A stretch of DNA of 64,000 bases from Ammoniphilus sp. YIM 78166 (GCF_004522215.1 NZ_SDLR01000002.1:992001-1056000); one strand, 5' to 3'; positions 8,001 through 16,213 are shown, numbered from the stretch's first letter. Numbers and translations: made by a program. The notes: a model not told the origin generated them from the letters alone.

Positions 8001-8501
8001 ATGAGCCAAGTCCAAAAGGCAATGGGAGACATCTATCGATTGACAGATGAAATCGTTACATTGGCAGAATCCATCCCAGAAGAAGAGCTTCGCTGGAAAC
8101 CGGCTGACGACGCTTGGTCCGTTATGGAAGTTTTGTGTCATGTAGAGGAGATCACTCCGTATTGGCTGCGTGAGATCCAAGCGGTTGTCCAGGCACCTGG
8201 ATCAGAGTGGGGACGCAACCATCTACATGAAGGAAGACTGGCTGCGGTTGCGAAAGCCGATCAACGATCTTTGTCCGATATAAGGGAAGGAATCCTTGAT
8301 ACTAAAAAAGAAGTGGAGCGCATTCTTGGCTCTATGACTGAAGAAGATCTTGCCATCGAGTCCCCCAGCAAAAATCCGCGTTGGGGAACGAAGCCTATGT
8401 CCTTTGTCGTGGATCACTTATTAGTCGAACATCTGGATACCCACTTGGGCCAAATCAAACGAATCAGGGAACAGTACTCGGCTTTAAAAGAAAAACGATA
8501 A
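8001..8501 (+). CDS. DinB/YfiT-superfamily protein, candidate thiol-dependent maleylpyruvate isomerase
   Basis: This 166-residue four-helix-bundle protein shows the DinB pattern: RWKPADDAWSVMEVLCHV near the N-terminus and a C-terminal DHLLVEHLDTHLGQI. The likely metal triad is H47, H144 and H148 (HxxxH in the last helix). The superfamily includes bacillithiol- and mycothiol-dependent transferases and the mycothiol-dependent maleylpyruvate isomerase of actinobacteria. Here the gene lies between the fumarylpyruvate hydrolase and gentisate dioxygenase genes with one base and 14 bases of spacing, and no glutathione-type isomerase is present. I therefore propose that it isomerises maleylpyruvate to fumarylpyruvate with bacillithiol as cofactor. 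Family membership is clear; the isomerase role is inference. Confidence 0.8.
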   Translation: MSQVQKAMGDIYRLTDEIVTLAESIPEEELRWKPADDAWSVMEVLCHVEEITPYWLREIQAVVQAPGSEWGRNHLHEGRLAAVAKADQRSLSDIREGILDTKKEVERILGSMTEEDLAIESPSKNPRWGTKPMSFVVDHLLVEHLDTHLGQIKRIREQYSALKEKR

Positions 8502-8515
8502 AAGGAGCGAATACG

Positions 8516-9628
8516 ATGGCAGAGAAACTGAACTTTTTTGAGAGCGATATCGTTCAGGATTTTAATAAGGAAATTGAAAAATACCATCTCGGACCGCTTT
8601 GGAATGCGATTCCGGATCTGATGCATAAGCAGCCGACGCCTCAAGCGGTTCCCTATCTATGGAAGTGGGAAACCCTTCATGCCAAGTTAATGGAAGCACG
8701 AGAGATCTTCACCCCTGACCGGGGTGGAGAACGAAGAGCGATTTACTTGCAAAATCCAGGTTTAAAACATCGCCAGCCATGGGGATGGGCATCGACCACC
8801 CAAACCCTTTATGCTGCCGTTCAGTTGATCTTGCCGGGAGAAACGGCCCCATCGCATCGTCACACGCAGAGTGCCCTTCGGTTTATTACCAACGGATCGG
8901 GAGCCTATACCATCGTTCAAGGAGAACGGATCTTCATGGAGGAAGGCGATTACCTGATTACGCCTGGCGGATTATGGCATGGCCATGCCCATCCAGGAAA
9001 TGAGCCGATGATCTGGATGGACGCTTTAGACATCCCGACGATGTACGCGATTGGCGGAACGTTCTTTGAGCCTTATCCTGACCGGATTGAACAGCCGAGT
9101 GTGCCGGATAACTACTCTTCCCAACGTTATGCTGGGGGAATGGTTCGTCCGATTTCGGATCGTCATCCGAAAGTGGCGCCGTTAGGAGCTTACAAGTGGT
9201 CCCAAACGATCGCTGCGATCGATGGCTTATCCCAATTTGAGCCGGATCCTTACGATGGGTATGCCGTGGAGTACATTAACCCATCCAATGGAAAAACGGC
9301 GAATCCGAACATTGCTGCCTGGCTGCAGAAGCTTCCTGCTGGATTCCATTCCAAAGCTCACCGACACACTAGTTCCACCATTTATCAGGTATACAAGGGA
9401 TCAGGCTACTCGGTGATTAATGGGGTACGTTTCGATTGGTCAAAAGGAGACTATTTCGTCATCCCGAATTGGGCATGGCATGAGCATGTGGCAGCAGAGG
9501 ATAGCTACTTATTCTCAGTAAGCGACCTGCCGATCATGGAGAAGTTTAATGTGCAGCGGGAAGAAAGCTTAGAGCAAAGTCAAGGATTCCAGGCCGTTAC
9601 AGATGAATTTAAGCCTTTATTGCCTTAA
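8516..9628 (+). CDS. Gentisate 1,2-dioxygenase
   Basis: The 370-residue protein is a bicupin Fe(II) ring-cleavage dioxygenase that opens gentisate (2,5-dihydroxybenzoate) to maleylpyruvate. The first cupin has H114 and H116 in PSHRHTQSALRFITNG and H155/H157 in GGLWHGHAHPG as iron ligands; the second, starting PAGFHSKAHRHTSSTIYQV, repeats the fold with a WAWHEH motif. Length and the opening FNKEIEKYHLGPLWN agree with the family (about 340-380 residues). A longer frame begins at 8381 inside the DinB gene, but the ATG at 8516 follows AAAGGAGCGAATACG and is the natural start. It is the central gene of the operon. Confidence 0.93.
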   Translation: MAEKLNFFESDIVQDFNKEIEKYHLGPLWNAIPDLMHKQPTPQAVPYLWKWETLHAKLMEAREIFTPDRGGERRAIYLQNPGLKHRQPWGWASTTQTLYAAVQLILPGETAPSHRHTQSALRFITNGSGAYTIVQGERIFMEEGDYLITPGGLWHGHAHPGNEPMIWMDALDIPTMYAIGGTFFEPYPDRIEQPSVPDNYSSQRYAGGMVRPISDRHPKVAPLGAYKWSQTIAAIDGLSQFEPDPYDGYAVEYINPSNGKTANPNIAAWLQKLPAGFHSKAHRHTSSTIYQVYKGSGYSVINGVRFDWSKGDYFVIPNWAWHEHVAAEDSYLFSVSDLPIMEKFNVQREESLEQSQGFQAVTDEFKPLLP

Positions 9629-9668
9629 GAGCTAAGTGATTGATATAACAAATTGAGGGGGATCATAT

Positions 9669-10871
9669 ATGTCAAATGTAAAGGATTTGCCGTTTGTTGT
9701 TGTGGGTGGAGGGATTGGCGGACTGGCTACAGCATTAGGTGTTGCGGAAACGGGGCGTTCTGTCTATGTATTGGAGCAGGCTCCTGAGATCAATGAGGTA
9801 GGTGCCGGCATCCAGCTCGCGCCGAATGCGACGGCGATATTGTCCCGTTTCGGCGTGATGGACGAAATTAATAAAACAGCAGTGTACCCCGAGCGCTTAG
9901 TTCTTATGGATGCGATAACGGGCAAGGAGTTGAGTGCACTTGATCTGGGGGAGTCCTTCAAGCAGAAATATGGTCATCCTTACATCGTATTGCATCGTGC
10001 CGATCTGCAGCAGGCCTTGCTTAAAGCTTGTCTAGACAACGATAAGATTACGGTGCTGACTAATCAAGCCGTAGAAAGGGTCGAAGATTTAGGAGACAAA
10101 GCCCAAGTCGTATTAGCAGATGGGACCACGTATGTAACAGAAGCCGTGATTGGTGCGGATGGGATTCATTCCAAGACTCGCAAGCTGTTCATTGAGGATC
10201 AGCCTGTTGCTTCCCACTATGTGGCTTACCGCGGAACCATCCCGATGAATGAAATGGCTGCTCAAGCTGGTACGAATATGGACGATGTGATCATGTGGAT
10301 TGGCCCCAATCTGCACTTGGTTCAGTATCCTGTTCGCCGAGGAGAGTTATACAACCAGGTTGTTGTGTTCAAAAGCGATCGCTATAAGGAAGACTCCGAT
10401 GATTGGGGTACGCCCGAAGAACTCGATCAGCACTTTGGCAAATGTTGCAAACCTGTTCAACATGCCGTTACGTTCATCTCCCGTCAACGCCGTTGGCCGA
10501 TGTATGACCGCAACCCGATTGAAAACTGGTCAAAGGGCCGCGTAACCTTGCTTGGGGATGCAGCTCACCCGATGCTACAGTATATGGCGCAAGGAGGCTG
10601 TCAAGCTTTAGAGGATGCGGCTTACCTTAGCGATTGTCTCCATGAATACGGAAACAATTATGAGAAAGCTTTCTCCGTCTACCAGACAGAACGCATTCCG
10701 CGCTCTGCCAGCGTCCAACGGAACGCTCGTCTTTGGGGTGAGATCATTCATGCTGTAGATCCGATTGCGATCCTCTTGCGCAATAACCTGATGGAAAACC
10801 GGACACCACAAGATACGAGCCATGTAGATTGGCTTTATTCCCGCCGTTATGGAGCGGCAAAGGTTCGTTAA
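9669..10871 (+). CDS. FAD-dependent hydroxylase, probable 3-hydroxybenzoate 6-hydroxylase
   Basis: The 400-residue flavoprotein belongs to the PHBH/salicylate hydroxylase group. Visible are the N-terminal GGGIGGLATALG dinucleotide motif, the middle DG motif in AVIGADGIHSKTR, and the FAD-ribityl GD motif in RVTLLGDAAHPMLQYMAQGG. Next to gentisate dioxygenase it most likely hydroxylates 3-hydroxybenzoate at C6 using NAD(P)H and oxygen to give gentisate; salicylate 1-hydroxylase is the main alternative, but that would feed catechol, for which no gene is present. The gene follows the dioxygenase by 40 bases with an AGGGGG site and ends the operon at a terminator. Confidence 0.85.
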   Translation: MSNVKDLPFVVVGGGIGGLATALGVAETGRSVYVLEQAPEINEVGAGIQLAPNATAILSRFGVMDEINKTAVYPERLVLMDAITGKELSALDLGESFKQKYGHPYIVLHRADLQQALLKACLDNDKITVLTNQAVERVEDLGDKAQVVLADGTTYVTEAVIGADGIHSKTRKLFIEDQPVASHYVAYRGTIPMNEMAAQAGTNMDDVIMWIGPNLHLVQYPVRRGELYNQVVVFKSDRYKEDSDDWGTPEELDQHFGKCCKPVQHAVTFISRQRRWPMYDRNPIENWSKGRVTLLGDAAHPMLQYMAQGGCQALEDAAYLSDCLHEYGNNYEKAFSVYQTERIPRSASVQRNARLWGEIIHAVDPIAILLRNNLMENRTPQDTSHVDWLYSRRYGAAKVR

Positions 10872-10880
10872 TATGGACAG

Positions 10881-10914
10881 TAAAGGAGTAGTGAGCTATC
10901 GCTGCTCCTTTTTG
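10881..10914 (+). terminator. Terminator of the gentisate operon
   Basis: The stem AAAGGAGTAG against CTGCTCCTTT (one G-U pair) is followed by TTTTTG, ten bases after the hydroxylase stop codon. Confidence 0.75.
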
Positions 10915-11094
10915 TATGTTAAAGCCGAATAAGGAGCTGGATTCTCGGACTGGATTTTCGATGTTGGGCCTTGTGCTGTCCGAATGAGGCTGGTATTGGC
11001 AAATGAACCGACACAAGTCGTTGCGGCTGGATCCACCCTCGTGTTTAAGACCAGTTTGTTACTAGCGGTGATTAACGTTGGAATGTCGTATAAC

Positions 11095-11126
11095 AAAAAG
11101 CAAGCCGCCCGACTTGTTTTTTATTT
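11095..11126 (+). terminator. Second hairpin with T run before the sigma-54 activator gene
   Basis: AAAAAGCAAG pairs with CTTGTTTTTT around an 8-base loop. Between the first terminator (10914) and the activator start (11179) there is otherwise no supported gene, although the frame is open; this hairpin probably stops read-through or a short leader transcript. Confidence 0.5.
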
Positions 11127-11178
11127 TATAATTATGCAAAAATATGGTTACAGTGAAAATGCAGCGGAGGATGACGGG

Positions 11179-12561
11179 GTGGAAAAGCAAACAGAGCTCG
11201 CCAATTTCAAGAAGCTATCGGACTACGACAACATTCTAATCACGGACGAAAAAGGAAAGATCATTTTTTATGATCTGGCGGATTTACAAGTTCTAAGAGT
11301 TCTTGGTTTCAGACCGGAGGACTTTATGGGGAAGCATATCACTTCTTTTTATCAAGATCTTACGGAAGAAACCAGTACCATCATGAGCGTATTAAAGTCA
11401 GGGAAGCCCATTGTGAATATCAGGCAGGAATTGCTGACGAAAAATGGAAATCCATTTATCACAATCAATTCTACTTTTCCAATTATAGAAGAGGATAAGA
11501 TTATCGGGGCGATCGAGTTTTCGAAACATCTGTTTACAAAAGAAGATATTCAATCCCTCGATAAAATGGCAGGTCATAAGGTTTACCGAAAAAATAATAC
11601 CATTTATACTATAGACGATATGATTTCGAATAACGCGACGATGATAAACATTAAGAACAGGTTGCAAAGAATTGGTAGAACCCATTCCACGGTGCTCATT
11701 TACGGAAGGACAGGTACGGGCAAAGAAGTGATTGCCCAAGCCATTCACAATCTAAGCGATCGGTTTGAGAAGCCTTTTATCTCGTTGAATTGCGGAGCTG
11801 TCCCGCCGACTTTGCTGGAGAGCACGTTGTTTGGGACGACCAAGGGAAGCTTCACAGGCGCGGAGGATGCACCCGGCCTGTTTGAGCAAGCGGACGGTGG
11901 CACCCTGTTTTTGGACGAGATTAATTCCTTGGATATCAGTCTTCAGGTGAAATTGCTTAAAGCGATCGAGGAAAAGAATGTGCGCAGGATTGGAGGCAAA
12001 AAAAATATCAGCGTAAATATTCGAGTGATCTCAGCGACGAATGAAGATCCGGAGATCTTAGTTACTGAAAAACGATTACGCGAAGACTTATTCTACCGAT
12101 TAGGGATTGTTCAAATTGATCTGCCTCCTTTAAAAGACCGAAAGGAAGATATTGAGCTGCTTGTCGAGCACTTTATTCAATTTTACAACAGCAATATGAA
12201 TATGCACATTGCGGCCGTTAACACCGAGGTGCTGGAATGTTTCAAAAGGTACGATTGGCCTGGCAATATTCGAGAGCTGAAGAATGCCATAGAAACCGCT
12301 TATAATAACGCCGTAACTTCGGAGATTACGCTAGAGGATATTCCGCAGCGCATTCGTAAATACCGTGAACCCACGCAAGGTGAAGGAGCGACTCGAGGGT
12401 TGGACGGACGCTCTCTAAAAGATGCAGTGGAAGAGTATGAGAAACAAATGATCCTTCATGAGCTGACTCAGTCCAATGGGGTGATGGCCGAGGCGGGTAG
12501 AAGATTGGGAGTATCCAAGCAAGCGTTAAAGTATAAGATGGAGAAGTATAATTTAAGGTAA
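11179..12561 (+). CDS. Sigma-54-dependent PAS-AAA-Fis transcriptional activator
   Basis: The 460-residue protein has a PAS sensor domain (about residues 15-120), an AAA+ domain (about 150-385) and a Fis-type helix-turn-helix (about 420-460, GVMAEAGRRLGVSKQALKYK). The ATPase motifs are clear: Walker A GRTGTGKE at 176-183, the sigma-54-contacting loop as GSFTGA at 223-228 (usual form GAFTGA) and Walker B GGTLFLDEI. In-frame starts exist as far up as 10984, but the GTG at 11179 has a GGAGG site at the right distance and starts at the PAS domain. Such activators need a -24/-12 promoter and an upstream enhancer; two matching promoters with a shared 16-bp palindrome lie downstream at 12666 and 16214, so the regulon probably comprises the two following M20-transporter operons. 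The first enhancer copy overlaps this gene's own stop codon. Confidence 0.93.
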   Translation: MEKQTELANFKKLSDYDNILITDEKGKIIFYDLADLQVLRVLGFRPEDFMGKHITSFYQDLTEETSTIMSVLKSGKPIVNIRQELLTKNGNPFITINSTFPIIEEDKIIGAIEFSKHLFTKEDIQSLDKMAGHKVYRKNNTIYTIDDMISNNATMINIKNRLQRIGRTHSTVLIYGRTGTGKEVIAQAIHNLSDRFEKPFISLNCGAVPPTLLESTLFGTTKGSFTGAEDAPGLFEQADGGTLFLDEINSLDISLQVKLLKAIEEKNVRRIGGKKNISVNIRVISATNEDPEILVTEKRLREDLFYRLGIVQIDLPPLKDRKEDIELLVEHFIQFYNSNMNMHIAAVNTEVLECFKRYDWPGNIRELKNAIETAYNNAVTSEITLEDIPQRIRKYREPTQGEGATRGLDGRSLKDAVEEYEKQMILHELTQSNGVMAEAGRRLGVSKQALKYKMEKYNLR

Positions 12562-12573
12562 AAATTTTTTTAC
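12558..12573. promoter_or_regulatory. Putative enhancer (UAS) of the sigma-54 activator, copy 1
   Basis: The 16-base sequence GTAAAAATTTTTTTAC differs by one base from GTAAAAATATTTTTAC at 16114. Each lies about 95-102 bases upstream of a perfect -24/-12 promoter, the usual enhancer distance. This copy includes the activator gene's stop codon. Confidence 0.6.
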
Positions 12574-12574
12574 G

Positions 12575-12606
12575 AAGAGAGGGGAAATTTTCCCCCCTCT
12601 TTTTTC
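12575..12606 (+). terminator. Terminator of the activator gene
   Basis: AAGAGAGGGG and CCCCTCTTTT form a GC-rich stem followed by a long T run. It lies between the enhancer and the sigma-54 promoter. Confidence 0.8.
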
Positions 12607-12665
12607 TTTTTCCGCTAACCTCCTGAGTAAATCAAGGTTTGTTTGGTCTGAGATCAAGAGAAAAG

Positions 12666-12682
12666 TTGGCATAGGATTTGCT
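12666..12682 (+). promoter_or_regulatory. Sigma-54 (-24/-12) promoter of the M20-YfcC operon
   Basis: TTGGCATAGGATTTGCTT has GG (12668) and GC (12680) exactly 12 bases apart, with TTGGCA and TTGC flanks matching the sigma-54 consensus. It precedes the broken dctP-like gene, the M20 enzyme and the YfcC carrier, and follows the activator gene. Confidence 0.75.
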
Positions 12683-12742
12683 TGAATGGGAGTAAGAGTT
12701 CGAAGCTTTAAAATCCATAAAAAATGTACAAGGGGGCTTCAA

Positions 12743-12925
12743 ATGAAAAACATTAAAAAATTCCTAGGCACCGCACTTTTGGTTTCGGCACTTGCTGTCA
12801 GTGGCTGTGGCAGGCCAACAGATGGTAACGCTAACAACGTCTCTGGGGCTGAAAAGCCAGGGCAGTACACGATCCGAGTAGCTCATCTGATTAAGGAAGA
12901 ACAAGCAGGGCATCTTCCTTTATAA
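12743..12925 (+). pseudogene. Truncated TRAP substrate-binding lipoprotein (DctP remnant)
   Basis: A 60-residue frame starts with ATG behind AAGGGGGC and encodes a complete lipoprotein signal (MKNIKKFLGTALLVSALAVS followed by GC as the lipidation site) and then the opening of a mature DctP protein, QYTIRVAHLIKEEQAGHLP, before a stop. Normal DctP proteins have about 330 residues, and no remaining part or DctQ/DctM gene follows. It is therefore a deletion remnant at the head of the sigma-54 operon. The unusual placement implies that the promoter once drove a TRAP transporter and now mainly serves the M20 and YfcC genes. A secreted short lipoprotein cannot be excluded. Confidence 0.7.
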
Positions 12926-12993
12926 GAGCTTACCAGACCGGGGACAGATATGATTGCAGATGTATAAAAAGAATGCTTGAGGAGGAATAAAAC

Positions 12994-14169
12994 GTGTTAA
13001 AAGAACGATTAGAACCTAAAGTGATCAGCATGAAGAGTGAGGTAATCCATTGGAGGCGTTATCTTCATGAGAATCCGGAATTGTCTTTCCAAGAAGAAAA
13101 GACCTCACAATTTGTGTGTGATCAGCTTCTTTCTTTTGGAAATCTAGAAGTGACACGCCCAACAAAATATAGTGTGATGGCTCGCCTCATCGGCACGAAG
13201 CCTGGGAAAACATTAGCCATTCGCGCGGATATGGATGCGCTTCCGATACAAGAAGAAAATGAATTTGAGTTCGTTTCAAAGACCCCCGGCGTGATGCATG
13301 CATGCGGTCATGACGGTCATACGGCCATGTTGCTGGGAGCAGCTAAGATTCTTTCCAGCATGAAGGATCAGCTTCAAGGTGAAGTGCGATTCCTGTTTCA
13401 GCATGCTGAAGAGTATTTTCCTGGCGGCGCAAAGGAAATGGTGGAAGCAGGAGTGATGGAAGGGGTGGACATGGTCATCGCGGCCCATCTGATGTCAGAC
13501 CTTGAAGTAGGGAAAGTCGGGATTACGTATGGACCGATGATGGCCGCCCCGGATGGATTCTTCCTTACAATCAAGGGCAGAGGGGGCCATGGGTCCGCCC
13601 CTCATCAAACCATTGACAGCATCGCGGTGGGAGCCCAAGTGGTTACGAACCTTCAGCATATCGTGTCGCGCAACACGAATCCCCTGGACCCTCTGGTCCT
13701 TTCCATTGGAAAGTTTGTTGCGGGAGAGGCGGCCAACGTTATTGCGGACTCGGTGGAAATGAACGGAACCGTGCGAAGCTTTGATGTCAAGTTCCGCGAA
13801 ACCATACCAGCTCTCATGGAGAGGGTAATTAAAGGAATTACGGAAGCCCATGGGGCAACGTATGACTTCAAATATTTAACCGGATATTTACCTGTCATCA
13901 ACCACGATGAGGTGACGAAGCTAGTGGAAGAAACCGTACGCGAAGTCTATGGGGAAGAAACGATCTCCTATGAAAAGCCGAAAATGGGCGCAGAGGATTT
14001 CTCGGCCTTTATGCAGGATACGCCTGGCTGCTACTTCTTCATTGGAGCAGGCAATGAGGAAAAAGGGATCGTCTATCCCCATCACCATCCTCGATTTACG
14101 ATTGATGAAGATGCCTTAGAGATGGGCGTCCGGATCTTTGTCCATGCTGTGTTTAAAATCCTAACGTAG
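12994..14169 (+). CDS. M20-family amidohydrolase (M20D/IAA-amino acid hydrolase-like)
   Basis: The 391-residue enzyme is a di-metal amidohydrolase of the group that removes an acyl or aryl group from amino acids (hippurate, indoleacetyl-amino acid and N-acyl-amino acid hydrolases). Metal ligands are visible: C104, H106 and H109 in MHACGHDGHTAML, the HAEE pair at 137-140, and the late PHHHPRF histidines; the lid domain starts at KGRGGHGSAPHQTIDS. The start is GTG behind GGAGGAATAAAAC. It lies 18 bases upstream of the YfcC carrier gene and is probably transcribed from the sigma-54 promoter at 12666. It closely resembles the enzyme at 48084 (same ESFQEEKT-like and GVMHACGHD blocks), so the two are recent paralogues. 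The substrate is unknown. Confidence 0.9.
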   Translation: MLKERLEPKVISMKSEVIHWRRYLHENPELSFQEEKTSQFVCDQLLSFGNLEVTRPTKYSVMARLIGTKPGKTLAIRADMDALPIQEENEFEFVSKTPGVMHACGHDGHTAMLLGAAKILSSMKDQLQGEVRFLFQHAEEYFPGGAKEMVEAGVMEGVDMVIAAHLMSDLEVGKVGITYGPMMAAPDGFFLTIKGRGGHGSAPHQTIDSIAVGAQVVTNLQHIVSRNTNPLDPLVLSIGKFVAGEAANVIADSVEMNGTVRSFDVKFRETIPALMERVIKGITEAHGATYDFKYLTGYLPVINHDEVTKLVEETVREVYGEETISYEKPKMGAEDFSAFMQDTPGCYFFIGAGNEEKGIVYPHHHPRFTIDEDALEMGVRIFVHAVFKILT

Positions 14170-14187
14170 AGGAAAGAGGGGAAAGCG

Positions 14188-15633
14188 ATGGGACAACCAT
14201 TACGTAAAGAAGAAGTAAGAAATGTGGTCGTAACTCCGTCAAAGAAAAGCTGGATGAAGCTTCCACACGTTTATGTTATTTTGGTTACCATGCTCTTGGT
14301 GGGCTATCTAGCCACTTTGTTGGTACCTCAAGGACAATTTGAGAGACAAGTTGGGCCTATGGGGAGACCCATTGTGGTGCCTGGAACCTTTCAATATGTG
14401 GATGTCCCTCATTTAACCCCGTTCGATGTCATGTTTTCAATTCCGGCAGGGATGGTTCAAGCGGGTGAAATCATCTTTGGAGGGCTTATGATTGGTGCTC
14501 TTTTCGCCATGGTGGAACGAACGGGGCTGATGAATCTTGGGATTCGCCAAGTCGTGAATATCTTCCAAACGAAGAAGATATGGGTGATCCCCGCTTTGAT
14601 GATTCCGATGGGGGTATTTACGAGCTTTACGGGTGCGATGGAGCTTGGTCTGATTTATGCACCTGTATTAATTCCGCTCATGTTAAGATTCGGGTACGAC
14701 CGCTTTACAGCCACGGCGATGGTTCTTGTTAGTACGGCTGCCGGGTTTTCGGTAGCCATGACGGCACCGGCCACCGTAGGACTTGCCCAAACTTTAATGA
14801 ATTTGCCATTGTATTCGGGAATTGAGTATCGTGCTATTATTATGTCTATTGCCCTGCTTATCGGGATCCTTTACGTATGGCGGTATGCTAGGGGAGTCGA
14901 ACGAAATCCTGCTCAAAGTTATTTGCACGGAGATGGACTAGATCGTGATTTCATCACAGAAGACAACAGTTCCACAGAAAAGGTCTCCGGCAGACAGCTA
15001 TTTGCCATTCTTTTCTTACTTGCAGGTATGGGGATCATGATCTACGGCTTACTAAACTGGAAGTGGTATTTTACACAAATTGGCGGTTGGTATGCGTTTA
15101 TGGGGATTGCTCTTGGCTTCATTTTCAAGATGTCTCCAAGTAACATTGCGGAAGTGTTTAATGAGGGCTTTAGGAAAGTATTGGTTGGTGTTATTATCAT
15201 TGGTTTATCTAGAGCGATTTCCGTTGTTCTTGAAAAAGGAAATATTTTAGATACCATTGTTCACGGGATCACCGTAGTTGTTGGTGCAGCGCCGAGTGAG
15301 TTGTCTGCCATCATGATGTTAATCTTCCAAGGCTTATTTAATTTCCTCGTAGGTTCAGGCAGCGGCCAAGCTATGATTACGATGCCTGTCATGAGCGGGT
15401 TGTCCGATATACTCGGGGTTACGCGCCAAACCGCTGTCCTTGCTTTTCAATTTGGTGATGGGTTTACGAATATTCTTTACCCAACCAGTTTCTTTATGGC
15501 GATATTAGCCATCGCGCAGGTTCCTTATAGCAAATGGCTGCGCTTCATCATTCCGTTATTGCTGATGTGGTTCGCTTTAGCTGCCGTGGCGTTGATCGTA
15601 GCCCAATCGATCGGATGGGGTGCAAATCTATAA
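14188..15633 (+). CDS. YfcC-family membrane carrier (DcuC/AbgT-like fold)
   Basis: This 481-residue protein has about twelve hydrophobic segments and matches YfcC/C4-dicarboxylate-anaerobic-carrier-like permeases, seen in the opening LPHVYVILVTMLLVGYLATL, the VPQGQFER loop and the GSGSGQAMITMPVMSGLSD segment near residue 390. Members are thought to be ion-coupled carriers of carboxylates or amino acid derivatives, but few have been tested. It follows the M20 gene by 18 bases (ribosome site AAGAGGGGAAAG), so it most likely imports that enzyme's substrate. The repeat copy B begins 8 bases after its stop codon, with no separate terminator before it. Confidence 0.85.
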   Translation: MGQPLRKEEVRNVVVTPSKKSWMKLPHVYVILVTMLLVGYLATLLVPQGQFERQVGPMGRPIVVPGTFQYVDVPHLTPFDVMFSIPAGMVQAGEIIFGGLMIGALFAMVERTGLMNLGIRQVVNIFQTKKIWVIPALMIPMGVFTSFTGAMELGLIYAPVLIPLMLRFGYDRFTATAMVLVSTAAGFSVAMTAPATVGLAQTLMNLPLYSGIEYRAIIMSIALLIGILYVWRYARGVERNPAQSYLHGDGLDRDFITEDNSSTEKVSGRQLFAILFLLAGMGIMIYGLLNWKWYFTQIGGWYAFMGIALGFIFKMSPSNIAEVFNEGFRKVLVGVIIIGLSRAISVVLEKGNILDTIVHGITVVVGAAPSELSAIMMLIFQGLFNFLVGSGSGQAMITMPVMSGLSDILGVTRQTAVLAFQFGDGFTNILYPTSFFMAILAIAQVPYSKWLRFIIPLLLMWFALAAVALIVAQSIGWGANL

Positions 15634-15641
15634 ATGCTTTT

Positions 15642-15929
15642 CTCGAGTTGGGTTGTAAATATTAGTGGTAAAAGTCCATCTATTCGAAAAAATTAAAGGA
15701 TAAAAAGCAAAATAAGTGGAGAATCGTCAACTAAAGCCTCAATATGGCTTGTGAATTTGGCGTTCAGAGCTAATAGTTGGATTTTTTCCACCTACAAAAT
15801 GAAATCCTACTCTATTTTAATTAATAGGTGGAGAATTTCCATCTTTTTATTCTTGCTTCCATCTTACATGTTTATTATCAGTGGACTTTTGCTGATTTTG
15901 TCTTTAAAAATACCCTGTAGGGGGTATAT
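15642..15929 (+). repeat. Copy B of the inverted ~287-bp repeat
   Basis: This is the inverted partner of 2455-2740. AAAAGTCCA (about 15670) and TGGACTTTT (about 15882) are conserved as in copy A, as are the hairpins around TTGGATTTTTTCCACC and GGTGGAGAATTTCC. The palindrome at the far end reads ATACCCTGTAGGGGGTAT (15910-15927). The pair brackets 13 kb that contain TRAP, gentisate and sigma-54 genes. Open frames within it lack ribosome sites and differ between copies, so it is non-coding. Confidence 0.75.
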
Positions 15930-15972
15930 TTAGCTTGGGACACCTCGAAAACGGACTTGAAAATCGGTATGG

Positions 15973-16005
15973 AAACCAGAGGGTGTAATTGCTCTCTGGT
16001 TTTTT
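15973..16005 (+). terminator. Terminator downstream of the YfcC operon and repeat
   Basis: AAACCAGAG and CTCTGGTTT form a stem with a T6 tail. It probably ends the sigma-54 operon, whose message would then include repeat copy B. Confidence 0.7.
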
Positions 16006-16113
16006 ACTATCCTATCAGTCCTGTCATAGGTGGAATCTACTTGTTTATTTGCTGCATAGGGTTGATGAAAAGGAATTTTAATGTTGCCCATGCTTTTCAC
16101 GGACAATCCAAAA

Positions 16114-16129
16114 GTAAAAATATTTTTAC
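16114..16129. promoter_or_regulatory. Putative enhancer (UAS) of the sigma-54 activator, copy 2
   Basis: GTAAAAATATTTTTAC is a perfect 16-base palindrome about 95 bases upstream of the -24 element at 16216. It is identical to copy 1 at 12558 except for one base. The remainder of the 330-base gap 16006-16336 shows no gene. Confidence 0.6.
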
Positions 16130-16213
16130 TGAAAAGGGGTGAAGATTTTTACCCTATGACTCTTTTATGGATTTTAGAATATTGATAGATAAAGAATTTT
16201 TCGAGATGCAATA

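Noticed and set aside
10993..11012. Additional sigma-54 promoter in front of the activator gene (TTGGCAAATGAACC)
   Set aside because: The -12 GC element is missing at the required spacing.
10896..11096. Minus-strand 66-codon frame before the sigma-54 activator gene
   Set aside because: It has no ribosome site, overlaps a terminator and resembles no family.
15751..15933. 60-codon frame in repeat copy B
   Set aside because: It is not kept in copy A and has no ribosome site.
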